A stretch of 64,000 nt of DNA from Beaufortia kweichowensis. Lineage: Eukaryota > Chordata > Actinopteri > Cypriniformes > Gastromyzontidae. The notes beneath the pieces were generated by a model. It ran no database searches, was not told where the DNA came from, and saw nothing but the letters and a program-made list of their open reading frames with translations. The stretch is taken from positions 12,768,664 to 12,832,663 of the forward strand of contig CM032817.1 of NCBI GenBank assembly GCA_019155185.1, given 5' to 3'. Positions 12,547 to 25,510 of the stretch are shown here, piece after piece. The translations under genes and the position numbers were made by a program. Numbering within the stretch: the first letter of the stretch is position 1; every line of letters begins with the position of its first letter.

Positions 12547-14064
12547 ATGGCTTGCAATGAGCCGTCCTATTGGACACGGAGGAGAAAAGCCAAGGAGAAG
12601 GTGGATCAACAAATGCAGACAATAAATGCAACAACTTCAGGGAAGGAGTTGAGTTGCATGCACAGTGACTCCTGTCAATGTCAAATCGATAATGAAGACA
12701 CATTTATGGACTGTCTCTCTCAGATTGATGAGACTGAAGCCGTCAATATGGCAAGTGTTCTTGATGACAGTGAATCAGATCCCGAGTCAGAGTCTGAAAC
12801 CGATCAAACTTCCCTAGAAGAAGATTTGGCAACCTGGGCTACTGAAAACAAAATCTCACAGGTGGCATTAAATTCATTACTAAACATACTACGTCAGCAT
12901 AGTTTAAATCTGCCAAAAGATTCAAGAACATTGCACAGGTAAACCTACCTCACTGACTGAGTATCTTGAAAACTGAAGTAAATGAATTGGGTCATGGATT
13001 TGAGTTTGAAGGAGTGAGGTTAGCTTTACAACTTTCTTCGATGGTTTGCGACGCACCTGCTCGTGCATTCCTAAAAAGTGTTAAAGGTCACACAGGCTAT
13101 CATGGATGCGAAAAATGCACACAGGATGGAGTGTACCTGGCAAACAGGATGACATTTCCAAGAAGCGACATGCCTCTAAGAACCAATGAGAGCTTCAGAA
13201 ACAAGACCGATTCTGATCACCATCATGGCATGTCACCCCTTGAACAAACATCCCTGGATATGGTCTCTGGCTTCCCCCTCGATTACATGCCTCGGAATCA
13301 TGAGAAGACTTCTCCACTTGTGGCTGAAGATGAGTCCTCTCACTTGTAGGCTGTCGGGATTTCAAATAAACACATTAACAGAAAGGTTAGTGAATGCTCA
13401 GAGAAGCGTGCCCATGGAGTTTGCAAGGAAACCAAGGGCACTGAGGAAAAATTGACAGGTGGAAGGCAACAGAGTTCAGGCAGTTTTTACTGTATAACAG
13501 TACTCCCTTGTACATCTTACAGATGATGCAAAAAAGCATGGCGTGCTAGACAACTTCAGTGCTTTCATGTATGAGAATCACCTGAACAAACTCAAAAGAC
13601 TTCTGAGGAAACCAACATGCCCTCTGAGTCAAATAATAAAAAGATTCTCAGAGATGCAAAGAAGCTGCAAAAAACCTCACAAAACCAGGCCACATCTGCT
13701 CAAAAACAGCATGCAACTGGTCCTCTACCTGCATCCTTTCATGACACAGTATAAAGAGTTAAGGACAACACCTTACACTCTTAAACTGGACCGGGCAAAC
13801 AGTCACGTTTACATCGGTGGCAAAGTTGCTAAGCTGCAAAATATAATTTCATTCAGGGATGAAATTTTTGGAGCTTACAATACCTTCAACCATCAGGAAT
13901 CTTTTTTTGACTATCCCCTACCATCCTCTACACTCGGCATTCATTTAGTTGACGACCTCTCAACCACCGTCGAGTTCTGCAAATTTGAGGAAATAGAGAA
14001 TAAAATTTTTCTTGTCCCATATCAACATCATTTTGTTGCAATTCCACTTTTACATACAGATTAG
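12547..14064 (+). pseudogene. decayed Tnp2/CACTA-like transposase of element B
   Basis: Three open pieces (12547-12942, 12966-13455 with a frame change near 13200-13350, and 13543-14064) align in order with the element C transposase. The N-terminus is acidic and Ser-rich, with a conserved LPKDSRTL motif. After that about 90 residues present in element C are missing, including the FDG acid of the nuclease core. The VCDAPARAF and HTGYHGCEKC motifs follow. The stretch around the HDYMH region is frameshifted and the DUF4218-like region is shortened. The C-terminal domain (VAKLQNIISF and onward) is intact to a TAG stop near 14064. It cannot make active transposase. It lies 133 bp upstream of the DUF4806 gene on the same strand. 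Confidence 0.8.
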
Positions 14065-14196
14065 TTATTTATCAGCACTTTTTGTTCCATAGTTTATGCA
14101 TTTGAATTACATAGTTGAATTTATCCAAGTTAATACACAATATGGGTTTCAGGCTGGCAGTTCTCTTTATATTAAAAAAAAAAAAAATTCCTAATA

Positions 14197-17100
14197 GTGG
14201 AGTTTGAGGGAGAGGGGACGACTGGACCAGTTGCCAAGTCCTGGTATGCTGACGGAAACACCTGGTGGCCACCATATAAACACATTGACAGGCTGTTAAA
14301 GAGTGTTAAAATCATGGAGACACCACAGCCAGAGAAGGGGTGGACCCGGCATAAAACAAGAATCTTGCATGAGTCAGGTAAGAGTAAATTATACTGTAAA
14401 TTAAACATGATCTTACCCAGCACACCTGCATTTCATTTTTCAGAATCTTTGTACATCATTTATATATACTGTAAAATGTGGTCTCACATAAAGATTTGAT
14501 AAACAAAACTGAAACCTTACCTGTATTTCATTTTTCAGCATCTTTTAAAAATGTAGCCAACAATTGGAACAAGGCCAGCTATACATCCGACATAAATTCA
14601 GAACCTGAAATTGCTGGAAAAAGGATTCCAAAGTAAGTCCTCACAAAAGACAAAGAAATGTTTTAACGCATGAAAATGCCATATACTTTCACTTCAACCA
14701 CCTTTACCATAGTTCAACTGAATATGTAAATTATTGAATAGCAGCTTCAGTATGATTGTTACAGGTTTTAAAGTGTTAGTTCGTTTAGAAATGTCGTTTC
14801 AAACCTGCAAGACTTTCGTTCATTTTCTGAACACAAATTATGTTGCTGTCTACGCTCAGACTTTAACGCAACTACCACCTCAAGGCCCATAAAGGTAGTA
14901 AAGACATCGTTAAAAATAGTCCATACGACTATAGTGGTTCAACCACTATTTTATGAAGCAATGAGAACCCTTTTTCTGAGCAAGAAACAACAACAACAAA
15001 AATTGTTGAAAATAATTAAACAATTTCCTCTTCCATGTCAGATTCCATCACGCATGCACAAGAGCACCACGATGTATGTGCATAGTGCTGAAGCAGGAGC
15101 CGGCGTTGTAACACAGAACCCGCTGCGTTTGTGCTACGTTTACCAAAAAGAAAGAGGTGGTAGTGGCATTGCTGTCTACGGGGGGGTCAGAAAGTTACTG
15201 GATGTCATCAAAAATATTTTCATTTGTGTTCCGAAGATGAACGAAGTTCTTACAGTAAATTATGAAAATTATTAATTTTGGGTGAACTATCCCTTTAAGG
15301 AGAAATAAAGCATAAAATGTTTTTAGTCCATTTATATGAGTATTTGCACACAAGGGGCAATTAACGTGTGCAGTTGTACTTTTTTCTTTGTGTTCCTAGA
15401 AAGAAATTGTGCTCCCATCACATCTACTCATCGGATGATGAGGCACCAGAACAACCACCTCTTAAAAAAAGAAAATCTGCAGACAAAGAAAGTGTTCCAC
15501 CAGCACCAAAACCTCCAACAATTCCAAAACACACAAAGGAAAAAGGTAATGGAAAATAAATTTCAACATTTAAAGGTAATAAAATGCTATGAATAACAAT
15601 ACACATTCCATTTAAACTCCAATTTTAAATTTTTCCCCCCTGGTGAAAGAAATGCATAAATGAAGAAAGCCAAAATATTAAATGCCATGGATGTATATTT
15701 ATTGAGTAATCCAAGATTTTTTGTGTGTGTGTGGGGTCGTCAAAGTGAATTTTTATTTTTCAAAACGGTATTTTTACAGAGATTGGTATATTAGTGGTAT
15801 ATTAGTAAAATCTTATTTGTTGATGACAATAAAAAAAAAATTGTCATGATCCATGACATTCAATATTTTTGCTTTCATCACCATTTGTTTTTCGTTCTTC
15901 AGAAAAACATTTTCAACATCAAATATTTGATCTAGGTAATTCTCAAATCTGGTTGATTTTACACAGAATGGCCCAGTATGAAATACATAAGATTAAAAGT
16001 GCATAACAGCCAGAATACAAAAACAAAATTTCCCTTTTATCAGGTCCTGTTGTGCAACCTCAGGTTTTGCAGAGCAGAGCTGTAAACTCTTTAAGCAACT
16101 GTAAGTCTGAAGTGTCTCTCATCTTAAATCATATTTTTCTATCCAAATCTACAATGATTATTTTAAAGCTACAACTATGTCAGCGGTTCTTAATCCTGTT
16201 CGCCACACATTTTGTATATTTCTTATCACTTCAGACATTTGTGCTATTCGACCGTGGATTTCACAGGATCCACCATGATTCCAGTTCAAAGGGAGCATAT
16301 ATTTTCCATTCAAAGGACATTAAAGTGCATAAGACATCCCTTTAAATTGTATATATTCATAGAGTTATATTACGTCACACTTCTCTAGTTTCATCAGGCA
16401 GCGGTGTTGCGCAAATCCGTGAATGACTGTTCCTAATTGACCCTTCGGAAAGACCCGCCCCCCTTAGTTACTGTTGCAACACGCAATGAAAAATAAATCT
16501 CGGAGCAAAGAGGACACTGACAACATGTCGACAGACAAGACAAAGCAGGTTACTTATGATATTAAACAAAGTCCCAGCTTTCAAACTGTAGTTTCAGAAA
16601 TTAAAACAATAAAAACCATTTTGTGTCTCTTTAATGTGTCGTGACCATGGTCGTGACCGATTGCTGTAGCGCCTCAGCTCAAGAGGCTCGTGAACCAATC
16701 ATCTCTTCCTACTAGTTCATTTATAGCATCAAATAAACATGAATGAACATCAGAAGGAATGTTGTTTCAAATGCAGAAAGACGTCAATACATAGCAAGTC
16801 CACCGAGGTTAATCTGCTTTGTCGGACAAAATGGCGGATTCGGCGTTCTGATTGGTTAGATCGCTTGTCAATCAAACTCCCGGCGAAGGGTCAACTGAAC
16901 TAAACTTTAACTTATCTAAGAATTAAAAACCGCTGAATTAAGTAACTGTCGAAACATACAGCTGCAGAACTGAAGCAATGTACTGTTAATTTGCAAATGT
17001 AACAAGTGCAACTTACCCACTCCAATTTTCTCAGCGACTGTGGGCATCTCTCAGGCAGACCATCACGAAGCTGGCTGGAGTGTTCACCCACCTAACACAC

Positions 17101-20100
17101 AAGGTACAAGAGGAATAATTACAATAAGGAGGAGGAAACAAGACATGCTATTTAGAGCACTTTACAGAATTTTAAACAGCATAATATTAGATAATCTTTT
17201 CAATCCATAGATCACACCTTTTCTGTCCTGAGACCCTCAGGGGACCACCAAGGAAGAACACAGAGTAAGTTACATTTGATCGCTATTACAGAGTTGTAAT
17301 AAAGCAATAAGCCCCAAGAAGCTGTGGTTTTCAGTGAATTTATAACAGCCAAGGAGATGCACACCAGTATTGGTTTTTTCTAATGTACGTTTATAAAAGC
17401 TACTTAAATATCCTAATTGAACTAAGGCCTAATCCTGGCTTAGTCTAAGCCCCGTCTGTGAAACCGAGCCTATATCATGGATCATATCGAATCACCGATA
17501 CACATCATTGCAGTTTTATATCGCGATCGCAATATAAACATGTATCGTTACACCCCTGTTTTTAACTGTTAATGCATTTGTTGTGTTAATTTTGATTTTC
17601 TTCACACGCACAGTAAGCTTTGCAGTCTAGTAGGGATGTAACGATTCCTCGATTAAATTTGAATACTCTATTTTAAAAAATCCTCCATTTCAATTTGTCC
17701 GTGTCGAGTAACCAGTAAAATACCAGAAGTGGCGCTTTCCACAGACAAGAATCCATGAAACGCATTATTAGACCGTTTTCTAAGGTTGCACGATATTAAA
17801 CCAGTTTAAAAATCATAATAAAGCATAATGCTATTGTGGCTTTACAAAGGATGTGAGTTAATTAAATAAATGTATGTGCTGCAGGTTTAATATGCGCTGT
17901 AATTATTTATGTACATGTAGGTTATCTACGTGCGTCTCATGCGACTCCATTCACAGTAGCTTCATGTGAACTCTTATTTACATTAGTGGTGCGTTTCAAA
18001 TTCCATCTCTGCATATGCTGCGAGTTTGGATTGCTTTTAATGTTCATCTGGAAACGCAATGTGCGACATTTAATTAGATTTGTAAGGCAAGTCATCTATA
18101 AACCTTAGCAAATGCAGGAGAATACATTGTACAGTATGTTTCTACTGTAGCCTACTAACTGCTCGTCACGATTTCAAAATATAAGTTTAAGCCCTCGTTT
18201 AAGTCCACATCTTGTTCAAGAAATTACAGTGGGTGTAGCATTTCTGTCGTATTGGAATGTCCAAATATTAAAGATTAATTGGACAGTTTAAATAAATGTT
18301 GTAAGCCAATATTAAACAAGGATTAGATCGCGTTTAGAGTGTAAAAACAATCGTCAGGCCACTGGCGCCCTCTGCAGGCAGTTGTTATAAAGAACATTAG
18401 TTGTACAATTCAATACGTATTTTGACAGTTTTGTTCATTAAAACCGTACGATTACTTGTTTTTTCATACTTTACTTGAATCAATTTGTATTGTGTATTGT
18501 GTAATTACATTTATTTTTAAGCCATATGTGTTAGTGAATGTGTTTTGTTGTGCAAGCACCTTTAAGATCGCGTTACTAGTTGAACTATATGCGCGCGCCA
18601 TGTTTGTTTATGCCGCGGTCAGGAGAATAGATCTGTCGGATTTACACTTGAATTCTACAAATTCTTTCGAAATATAAGGATGGATCGATGCAAGTGTCCG
18701 GTGAATTGGGAGAAGAACAGGGTAAATTTTATAGTTGGTCGCCTTAATCACAGTATGTAATATGTATCTGATATGAATATAACGCGTCATCTAATTATAA
18801 TGGAAAGGATTGCAGCGTCCATAGACATCAGTGTATATTTTACAAACTCTAAATGTATTGTTACTAGTACTTAAGTGCATTTAAATATCTGAAACCTAAA
18901 ATAAACATCATGTAATTGAAACACTGAATAGTTGTGATAAATGCCAAGCAGTGAGTGCACCTCCCTGGCTCAGCGCATGTGCCTGCGCCCGGAGGAGGAA
19001 GGGGAGGGGTCTGGCGCGATTACTCAAGGAATCGTTAAAGTAATCAAACGATTACTTGATTACCAAAACAATCGTTTGTTACAGCCCTACAGTCTAAACA
19101 CTTTTTTCAGCTCGTTTTGATTGAGAACATATAAACTGTCCTGATCATCAGCAGTTTCTAAACAATCAGCTGATAGCAGAAATAATTGCTTTTATTGGCC
19201 GATACATCGGTGCATCTCTAGTTGTAATTCATGTAATTCTTTGGTTTTATTCTTTTCTGAAATTTCAATTAGCAACACATTTTTCTGTGTGTTAACTTGT
19301 GTTGATAATAAGCAAATCTTACCTACTCCACCTTTCTCAGCGACTGTGGGCATCTCTCAGGCAGACCATCACGGAGCCGGCTATGGTGTTGATCCACCTA
19401 GTACACAAGGTACAAGAACATTAATTACAATAGAATAGGGAGGAAGAAACCAAAAAAATTTCAACTTCAACAAAATCTAAAACTGTTTATTACATGATCT
19501 TTTCAAATCCACAGAGCACACCTTTTCTGTCCCGAGACCCTCAGGTGATTGTGACCACCAAGGAAGAACACAGAGTAAGATAAAAAAAATAATGAAAATA
19601 AATGAAACAAAAGTACGTTCTGCCAACAGTGTGTTGGAGATCAGTGTTGCATTTGTTGAAATTCATCGCTGAAGGTTTGATCATGGCAGATTTAGTCACA
19701 CAAATAGTACAAGTGGCTTGTGAAGAAACAAAGACTGGCTGTATGACACCTTCATTGAAGCAGAATTTCGCTGTGGAGATCGCTAAACTCAGGCGCATGT
19801 TGGTTTTCAGATCGTCAGCGCTTCTTCCGCCTTTAGGGGGAGCGCATGCACAGATTGCACAGGGGAGCGCATGCCCAGATTGCACAGATTAAGTAAAATA
19901 CCGGGAAGAAAGTATATCCTTTTAAGGGAAAAGCTCTATTAGGGGGATTTAAGCTCTTTGCATCTGGCAACCACAAGCATATCCCAAAGAAAAAAACACG
20001 TTTTCAGGATAAATAATGAACGGGCCAATATCGTGACGATTATTTAAAATCAGTCGAGAGAAGCAGATATCTTTATCGCAATTAAAATACGATTAATCGT

Positions 20101-23100
20101 GCAGCCCTAGTCCTTAATGTACTCAATGTTCTCAAAAAAAAAAACACTGATTTACTGACTGGAGATTGTTGGTAATGCCAGTGTAATAATGAAAAAATAA
20201 ACCATACTGTTATTATAAGAAGTGAACCAAAATCTGTGTTAAACTTTTCTGTTAAAATTTTAGTGTTTGTTAACTTGTGTTGGTAACAAGCAAATCTTCC
20301 CTGCTCCACCTTTCTCAGTGACACTGGGCATCTCTCAGGCAGACCATCACGGAGCCGGCTATGGTGTTGATCCACCTAACACACAAGGTACAAGAGCATT
20401 AATTAGGCATGAGGGAATCAAACACATTTAAACAATCTAATACTTATAATTACATCCGTTTAATCCATAGAGCACACCTTTTCTGTCCTGAGACCCTCAG
20501 GTGACCACCAAGAAAGAGAACAGAGTATGTTACCTACAAAGTATTTTTGTACATATATTGTTTTATGCTGTCATGAAAACCTTGAAAACTTACTTTAAGT
20601 TTTTACTTTCAAACTCCCCCATTTTCAGCTCCAGTGTGTCTCTTAAAGAGTTAAGTCACCCCAAAATGAGATTTGTTATTAAGTACTCACCCTCATGTTG
20701 TTCCACACCCGTAAGACCTTCGTTCAGAACACAAATTAAGATATTTTTGATAAAATCTGAGAGATTTCAGTTCCTCCATTGACTGTCTTTGCAACTGACA
20801 CTTTAACTCTTCAAAACGATCATAAAGGTCCTATTTACATCTGGTGACTTCATGCATTTTTACAGATTGGACGATTTCATTTACACTTGGCCACATAAAT
20901 GTGTCACTGCAAAATGGATATAAATCTGATCTTCAATTCCCACGTTATATGCAAATTTAATGCATTACACGTCAACGAAAGAAACAGATATGAGCTGCAT
21001 TTTATTGGTCATCAGGTAGCGAATTTCAGAATCAAAGACCGCAATAGGACAGAGAGCGGCATCAGCACTGGTAAGATCAATGATCAAAGTTTACATGCGA
21101 GTAAAAACCTAAATTGAATCTGTTCATCATAAAGCAACCGAGTCTTTGACTGTATTTTGACTAAACTGCTAAATTCATATGGATGTTTTCTGATCTCTTT
21201 ATAAATGTTCTGAAGAGTCAAAGTGTTCATTGCAAAGGCAGTATATGAAGGAACTGACATCTCTCAGATTTCATCAAAAATATCTTAATTTGTGTTCTGA
21301 AGATGAACAAAGATCTTGCGAGTTTGGACGTCCTGAGGGTGAGTAATTGAGGACATAATTTTTGGGTGAACTAACCCTTTAACCAAACCAGGTAAAAGGG
21401 TGAAAAAACGTGACAATGAAAACATTGTTTTGTGACATTGAAAACCTCACAGTAAATTTTTACTTGCAGGTACTTCTGGCGTGAGACAGCAAAATCCAGT
21501 CTTGCGTTTGGTACCAAATCAATGTACATGCAAGTTATTTATCAACTTCGAAAAACAAACAAACTGTAAAATGCATATTATTAATAAAAACTCCATGCCA
21601 AAGTAAATGTTCTTCTGTACTGCAGCTGTAGAAAGGGTAATTCTAGAAACACTAGAGAAAATGGACCAGAAGATCAACCACCTGACTTCACTGGTCCAGT
21701 CTCTAGTGGGGAACAGGCGCTTTTTACCCCCAGTGGCAGTGCAAAATGATGAAGATGATGACATCTTTCCTCTTGCATCCACTGAGGATCTAGACCAGCT
21801 GGAACAAAGTCTGTCAGACAGAGGGTTTATGCAGAGAATGGTAAGAAATGGAATTGTCCACCTACAACTACTAATGAAATGTAGTGTGTATGTTTACACG
21901 CTACTTGCCAAAAGTTTGAAATGTAGATTTTGAAAGCATTAACAGTTAAAGGAACACTCCACTTTAAAAAAAAAAAAAATAGGCTAATTTTCCAACTCCC
22001 CTAGAGTTGAACAGTTGAGTTTTACCATTTTCAAATCCATTTCATGATATTACGCAGCGTCTGTGAGCCCCTGCTTGCACAGGGAGTGTGGCTTGCAACC
22101 ATGGAGACGTTTGTGGGAGGCGCTGCGTAATATCATTGCACCTGCTGCAAAGTTCCTTGATTATTACGCCGGAATGAGAGTATAGTTCCTAGCCATATCA
22201 GCCTAGAAAATCACAACTTTTCATTTTCCGTCGGTCTTAGTACACGATTTAACTAAAGAAGAGTTTTAAATAGGAAAAATATCAAAACTCTTTGGTCATT
22301 TTTAAGCGAAATGCTAACGGTCTAATCAGATTCAATGAACTATGCTAAGCTATGCTAAAAGTGGTACCACCAGACCCAGAGATCGGCTGAATGGATTCGA
22401 AAACGGTAAAACTCAACTGTTTAACTCTAGGGGAGGTGGAAAATGAGCCTATGTTCAAAAAAGTGTGTTCCTTTAAATATTATTACTATTTTAAATAACT
22501 TTCCCATTTGAATATATTGTAAAATATCATTTATTCTGATCAAAGCTTGATTTTCAGCATTATTATTCCAGTCTTCTGTGTCACATGACATTCTCATAAG
22601 CCATTTTTATGCTTGGATATTAGCAATTACTATTGGTGGTCAATTATTGATGATGGTTCTTATCTACATTAAAAGTTTTTTCCACTTCATGTTTGAGGAA
22701 ACAGTGATCCTTTTTTAGGATTCTTTGATGAACAAAGTTCAAATGAACAGCATTTATTTGAAATGCAAATCTTCTGAAATGTTATAAATGTGTTTGATCT
22801 TCGACAGATTTTATCCATTTTTGATCTTTGCTTATTAAAATTGTTACTCCCCCTAAACCAGGGGTGTCTAAACTCGGTCCTGGAGGGCCACTGTCCTGCA
22901 AAGTTTAGCTCCAGCTTGCCTCAACACACCTGCCTCAAAGTTTCATAGTGTATGCCTAATTAGACCTTGATTAGCTGGTTCAGGAGTGTTTAATTGGGGT
23001 TGGAGCCCATCCCTGCACTAAACTTTTGAAAGGTAGTTTATCACAGTTTCCACAAAACTATGAAGTAGCACAACTTTCAACATTAATAATAATAATCAGC

Positions 23101-24983
23101 ATGAATTTTGTATCAAATCAATGCAATCGGTGAACGTTAACAGACTTTCAAAAACATTACAAAAGATTAATTAATTCCAAACATTTGACGGGTACTATAG
23201 TACAGTACAGAAGAGGTCCATTTCTTTGCTAAAACGTATTTTAATGTACCTGTTGAAGGTGAACAGATTATCCATCAGCGGCGGGCCAACAATGAAGAAG
23301 ACCGTCTGGAGAATCTGCTCCAAGGTGTTCAGCACCAACGTCGCCAACGCAACTGAGGCGCTGTGGTGAGGGACAATCTGAGGGCCGTGCCCCCTAGCGG
23401 TCATTGATGCCCCTCCTACTGTTACCATGGCGTGGCCCAAAAAAACTTTTAGTTATTCTTTTAATTTTAAATGTACAAACTGTAACTTAAATTAAATAAA
23501 ATGAAATCAACAGGGAAAACATTAATTTTGGTTGTTCATGACTAGGCTTGGTCATCATGGATAATGCTTATTGGTTGCTGAGTTAACTTATTACATTTGA
23601 AATTCATAGTTGCAGCGCATAGTCCATTTCAGTTTGTCCATCTTTATCATATACATTTAGCGCTAACTGTTAGCCTAATTATAGACAAAAATGGATTTAC
23701 AAAATGGTTTAGACCTCCTCAGATCTCTTCCATCAGCAGAGTGAGGTGGATGAACTATTTCAGACATGTCAGAGATGGATAAACTATATTTATTTATATA
23801 GCCTCCTTTACGACAGCCCTGCGCTCGTGTGTGACTGAGCTGGATCTCGCAGTAGAGAGGGCATAACTTTACCCCACCCTTTCTGCCTTTTAATGTGAAC
23901 TCACTCCAAACGCTATCTTCATTTTGTTTATTTAACGCAACGTTTTTAATTTCAAAAGCATTTATAAATTCAGTTCATATTTCCAACAATATGAAATTTC
24001 AAACCAAAATAACGAAATGGTTAAAAAATATATTAAAAGTTATGCGCAAATCTGTAACGGAAACGGCTACAGTATAGAAATGAACAACAACAAGAATAAA
24101 CCACACTCGCAAATAATAATTAATAATAATATAAAACGTGTTTCTCTTTTTATTGCATTTCTGCTATGTTGGACTATGATGTAGCCACTGCTTAAAAATA
24201 TTTCTCAAACGGCAGTGCCCCCGCCGATGACCCAATGCCCTCCAGTAGATCTGCTAAATATTTTTAAAACTCTGGTCGCCCGCCAACTGAACTGGTGTGG
24301 TAGAGGAGACAAGCGGGGGATAAGAAAGTCCAACATCGGGTCCCTGTTACCAGGTAAGTTCACATGTTGTACATGCATTAGGTGCAATGGCGGGAAGTTA
24401 CAGCGTTAAGTTAAATAAGTACTTTGCTAACATGTTCATGAGTCAAACATAATCAAACATGTGATAATGCCCGCAGCAAAGTGCAATTGTCCAAAATATA
24501 GTTGCAAATATAATGGCTTGTTTAACAAACCTTGGGTTAACCGATCAGTTAAAGTGTCGTTGCCCAACCACAGAAACGGGCACAACTCGCTCGTAAGTAG
24601 CTAACTAACAGATGATCAACATAACGTCATTTCAAGGTTATTATATAACCGATCACAGACACCACACAATTACTATTAAAATATATTTGTTTTATACTTC
24701 CCTTAAGCACGTTTTTCCTCACAACTCGTCAGGACACGTGTCTTCTCCACGCAGCATCAGACTCGTGCACATATAGCTCGCGCAGGAAGAGTTTGACGCA
24801 CCTGAACTCACTGATGGGCTATCTTTGACAGATTTATTCGTTTTAAAAAACAAAGTGTTTTTGTTTGTTTGTTTTTTACATGCAGCTTCAGCCATAAGGA
24901 ATCCCGTCCTGCCGTCTCCAACGGAAGCAGAGGCGGAGAAATATATTAAAGATTTCCTTCGCTTGGCTCCAGGGAGGGTGTAA
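14197..24983 (+). CDS. DUF4806-type protein gene of element B, spliced
   Basis: Exons placed by eye, with matching phases: 14197-14377 (WWPPY motif), 14539-14632, 15400-15545 (acidic SSDDE followed by a PLKKRK nuclear-localisation-like motif), 16044-16100, then three copies of an exon pair (17035-17103/17211-17264; 19341-19409/19515-19574; 20319-20387/20471-20524), 21626-21840 (coiled coil, then an LASTEDLDQLEQSL motif), a DUF4806 core exon ending at 24353 (RQLNWCGRGDKRGIR), and 24886-24983 with stop TAA. All these exons are open. The start codon is not visible: the first exon begins beside an A-tract, with GTG where translation could enter. An extra candidate exon at 21470-21510 breaks the phase and was left out. 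The likely role is a nuclear, transposon-encoded accessory protein; function is unproven. The coding potential may persist despite the dead transposase next door. Confidence 0.55.
14765..15297. repeat. non-autonomous element with GGGTGAACTATCCCTTTAA end
   Basis: The left part reads GTTTCAAACCTGCAAGACTTTCG and the right part reads TTTGTGTTCCGAAGATGAACG, ending in TTTTGGGTGAACTATCCC. These are the two inverted arms of a very common fish MITE. It lies in an intron of the element B gene. Part of its middle (TGGTTCAACC) recurs at about 30.89 kb. Confidence 0.65.
16437..16894. repeat. TIR element with TTGACCCTTCG ends
   Basis: Begins TTGACCCTTCGG and ends with the inverse CGAAGGGTCAA about 458 bp later. 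The ends are inverted repeats. No coding sequence and no convincing target duplication. Confidence 0.55.
17035..20524 (+). repeat. triplicated two-exon module within the element B gene
   Basis: Three modules at 17035-17264, 19341-19574 and 20319-20524 each hold an exon encoding a GISQADHH motif and a second exon encoding an HTFSV(L/P)RPSGD motif. Splice sites and phase 1-1 boundaries are the same in all three. The intervals between modules are unequal because other elements, such as 17630-19090, inserted afterwards. Confidence 0.8.
17630..19090. mobile_element. TIR element with 6-bp target duplication
   Basis: Starts GTAGGGATGTAACGATT and ends ATCGTTTGTTACAGCCCTAC, which are inverted to each other. 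AGTCTA flanks both sides (17624-17629 and 19091-19096). It is 1461 bp long with no long ORF, and lies in an intron between two exon modules of the DUF4806 gene. Class is uncertain; hAT-related is possible, although hAT elements usually make 8-bp duplications. Confidence 0.65.
20640..21385. repeat. MITE with inverted arms (CACCCTCATGTTG family)
   Basis: The left arm TAAGTCACCCCAAAATGAG and CTCACCCTCATGTTGTTCC is mirrored by GGGTGAGTAATTGAGGAC and TTGGGTGAACTAACCC on the right. Same common fish family as 14765-15297. Any exon-like stretch inside it (near 21016-21070) is probably not genuine. Confidence 0.65.
21950..22472. repeat. TTAA-flanked MITE
   Basis: The left end AGGAACACTCCACTTT and right end AGTGTGTTCCT are inverted and each is bordered by TTAA. 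The inner arms (CCCCTAGAGTTGAACAG and its inverse) are also paired. A TTAA target fits piggyBac- or Kolobok-type mobilisation. Confidence 0.6.
22490..23035. repeat. two small fish DNA repeats side by side
   Basis: 22490-22830 is a copy of the CAAAAGTTTG family arms (GATTTTCAGCATTATTATTCC). From about 22858 to 23030 lies a repeat beginning CAGGGGTGTCTAAACTC with a CTGGAGGGCCACTGTCCTGC core, which resembles a widespread non-autonomous hAT-like repeat. Confidence 0.55.
23040..24200. other. intron of the element B gene, no clear feature
   Basis: No exon could be supported. A GC-richer patch at 23250-23420 is open on both strands, but has no matching neighbour and was not called. Confidence 0.35.
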
Positions 24984-25254
24984 TAGTTTGTTATTTAAAT
25001 TAAATGTATGTAATAGTGTATTGTTTTGTTTGAATATATATATATATGTTATGGATTTATGTTAATATGGATTTTTATAATTAATTAAAAGTTGTAATTG
25101 ATATAATAAATTAGAAATACGTTTTTTTGCCTAATAAATATTTTTAAAATAATCAACAAATGCCTGTTTTATTGTAGATTCAGAACAGGGTGGTTATTTA
25201 ATCGTGAAGATGTGTAATGGCTGGATTTTATGTGAGTTAATTTTATTAATGGGA

Positions 25255-25510
25255 GGAATCCTATTGTAAAACGATGTCTGGGCTACATAAATCAGATGTC
25301 TTGCCGACGTATAAACATCTGATAAACATCTTTAAAAGAGCGGATTGCCGACGTTCTAAATTATTAACGTCTTATAGACGTCGTTCTAACAGCTGGTAGG
25401 GACGTCTCGGCGACGTATTGCAGATGAGCAAACGCTCTAAAATAAACGTCTTCCAGACGAGAATGACGACGTCGCACAGATGTCTGCACGACGTGCGTGT
25501 GCTATCTGGG
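25255..25510 (+). mobile_element. right subterminal region of element B, ACGTC array
   Basis: A dense set of ACGTC/GACGT motifs in both orientations ends with GTGCTATCTGGG. Another copy is at about 35325-35574. These arrays look like transposase-binding subterminal repeats. Confidence 0.55.

Larger units (their letters stand above)
5042..25510 (+). mobile_element. composite CACTA-like element B
   Basis: The left end at 5042 starts CCCAGATAGCACACG. The right end at 25510 is its inverted copy, with about 30 bp of imperfect similarity that includes an ACGTCG block. Inside are a decayed Tnp2-like transposase (12547-14064) and a spliced DUF4806 gene (14197-24983) on the same strand. Many smaller elements are nested inside, and an isolated second copy of the transposase/DUF4806 junction lies at about 7.68-8.04 kb. 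The element may therefore be a merger of several copies. No clear target duplication is visible (TTA on the left, CAC on the right). Assignment to the CMC/EnSpm group rests on the transposase, because the ends do not start with CACTA. Confidence 0.45.

Noticed and set aside
21016..21070. Exon-like stretch between CAG and GTAAGATC
   Set aside because: It falls inside a common inverted-arm MITE (20640-21385).
21470..21510. Possible extra exon of the element B DUF4806 gene
   Set aside because: The acceptor and donor look fair, but it would end in phase 0 while the next exon needs phase 1.
23223..23440. GC-richer patch open on both strands (plus-strand RRANNEEDRLENLL; minus-strand TLVLNTLEQILQTVFF)
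   Set aside because: No matching splice phase with neighbours and no recognised family; it lies in an intron of the element B gene.
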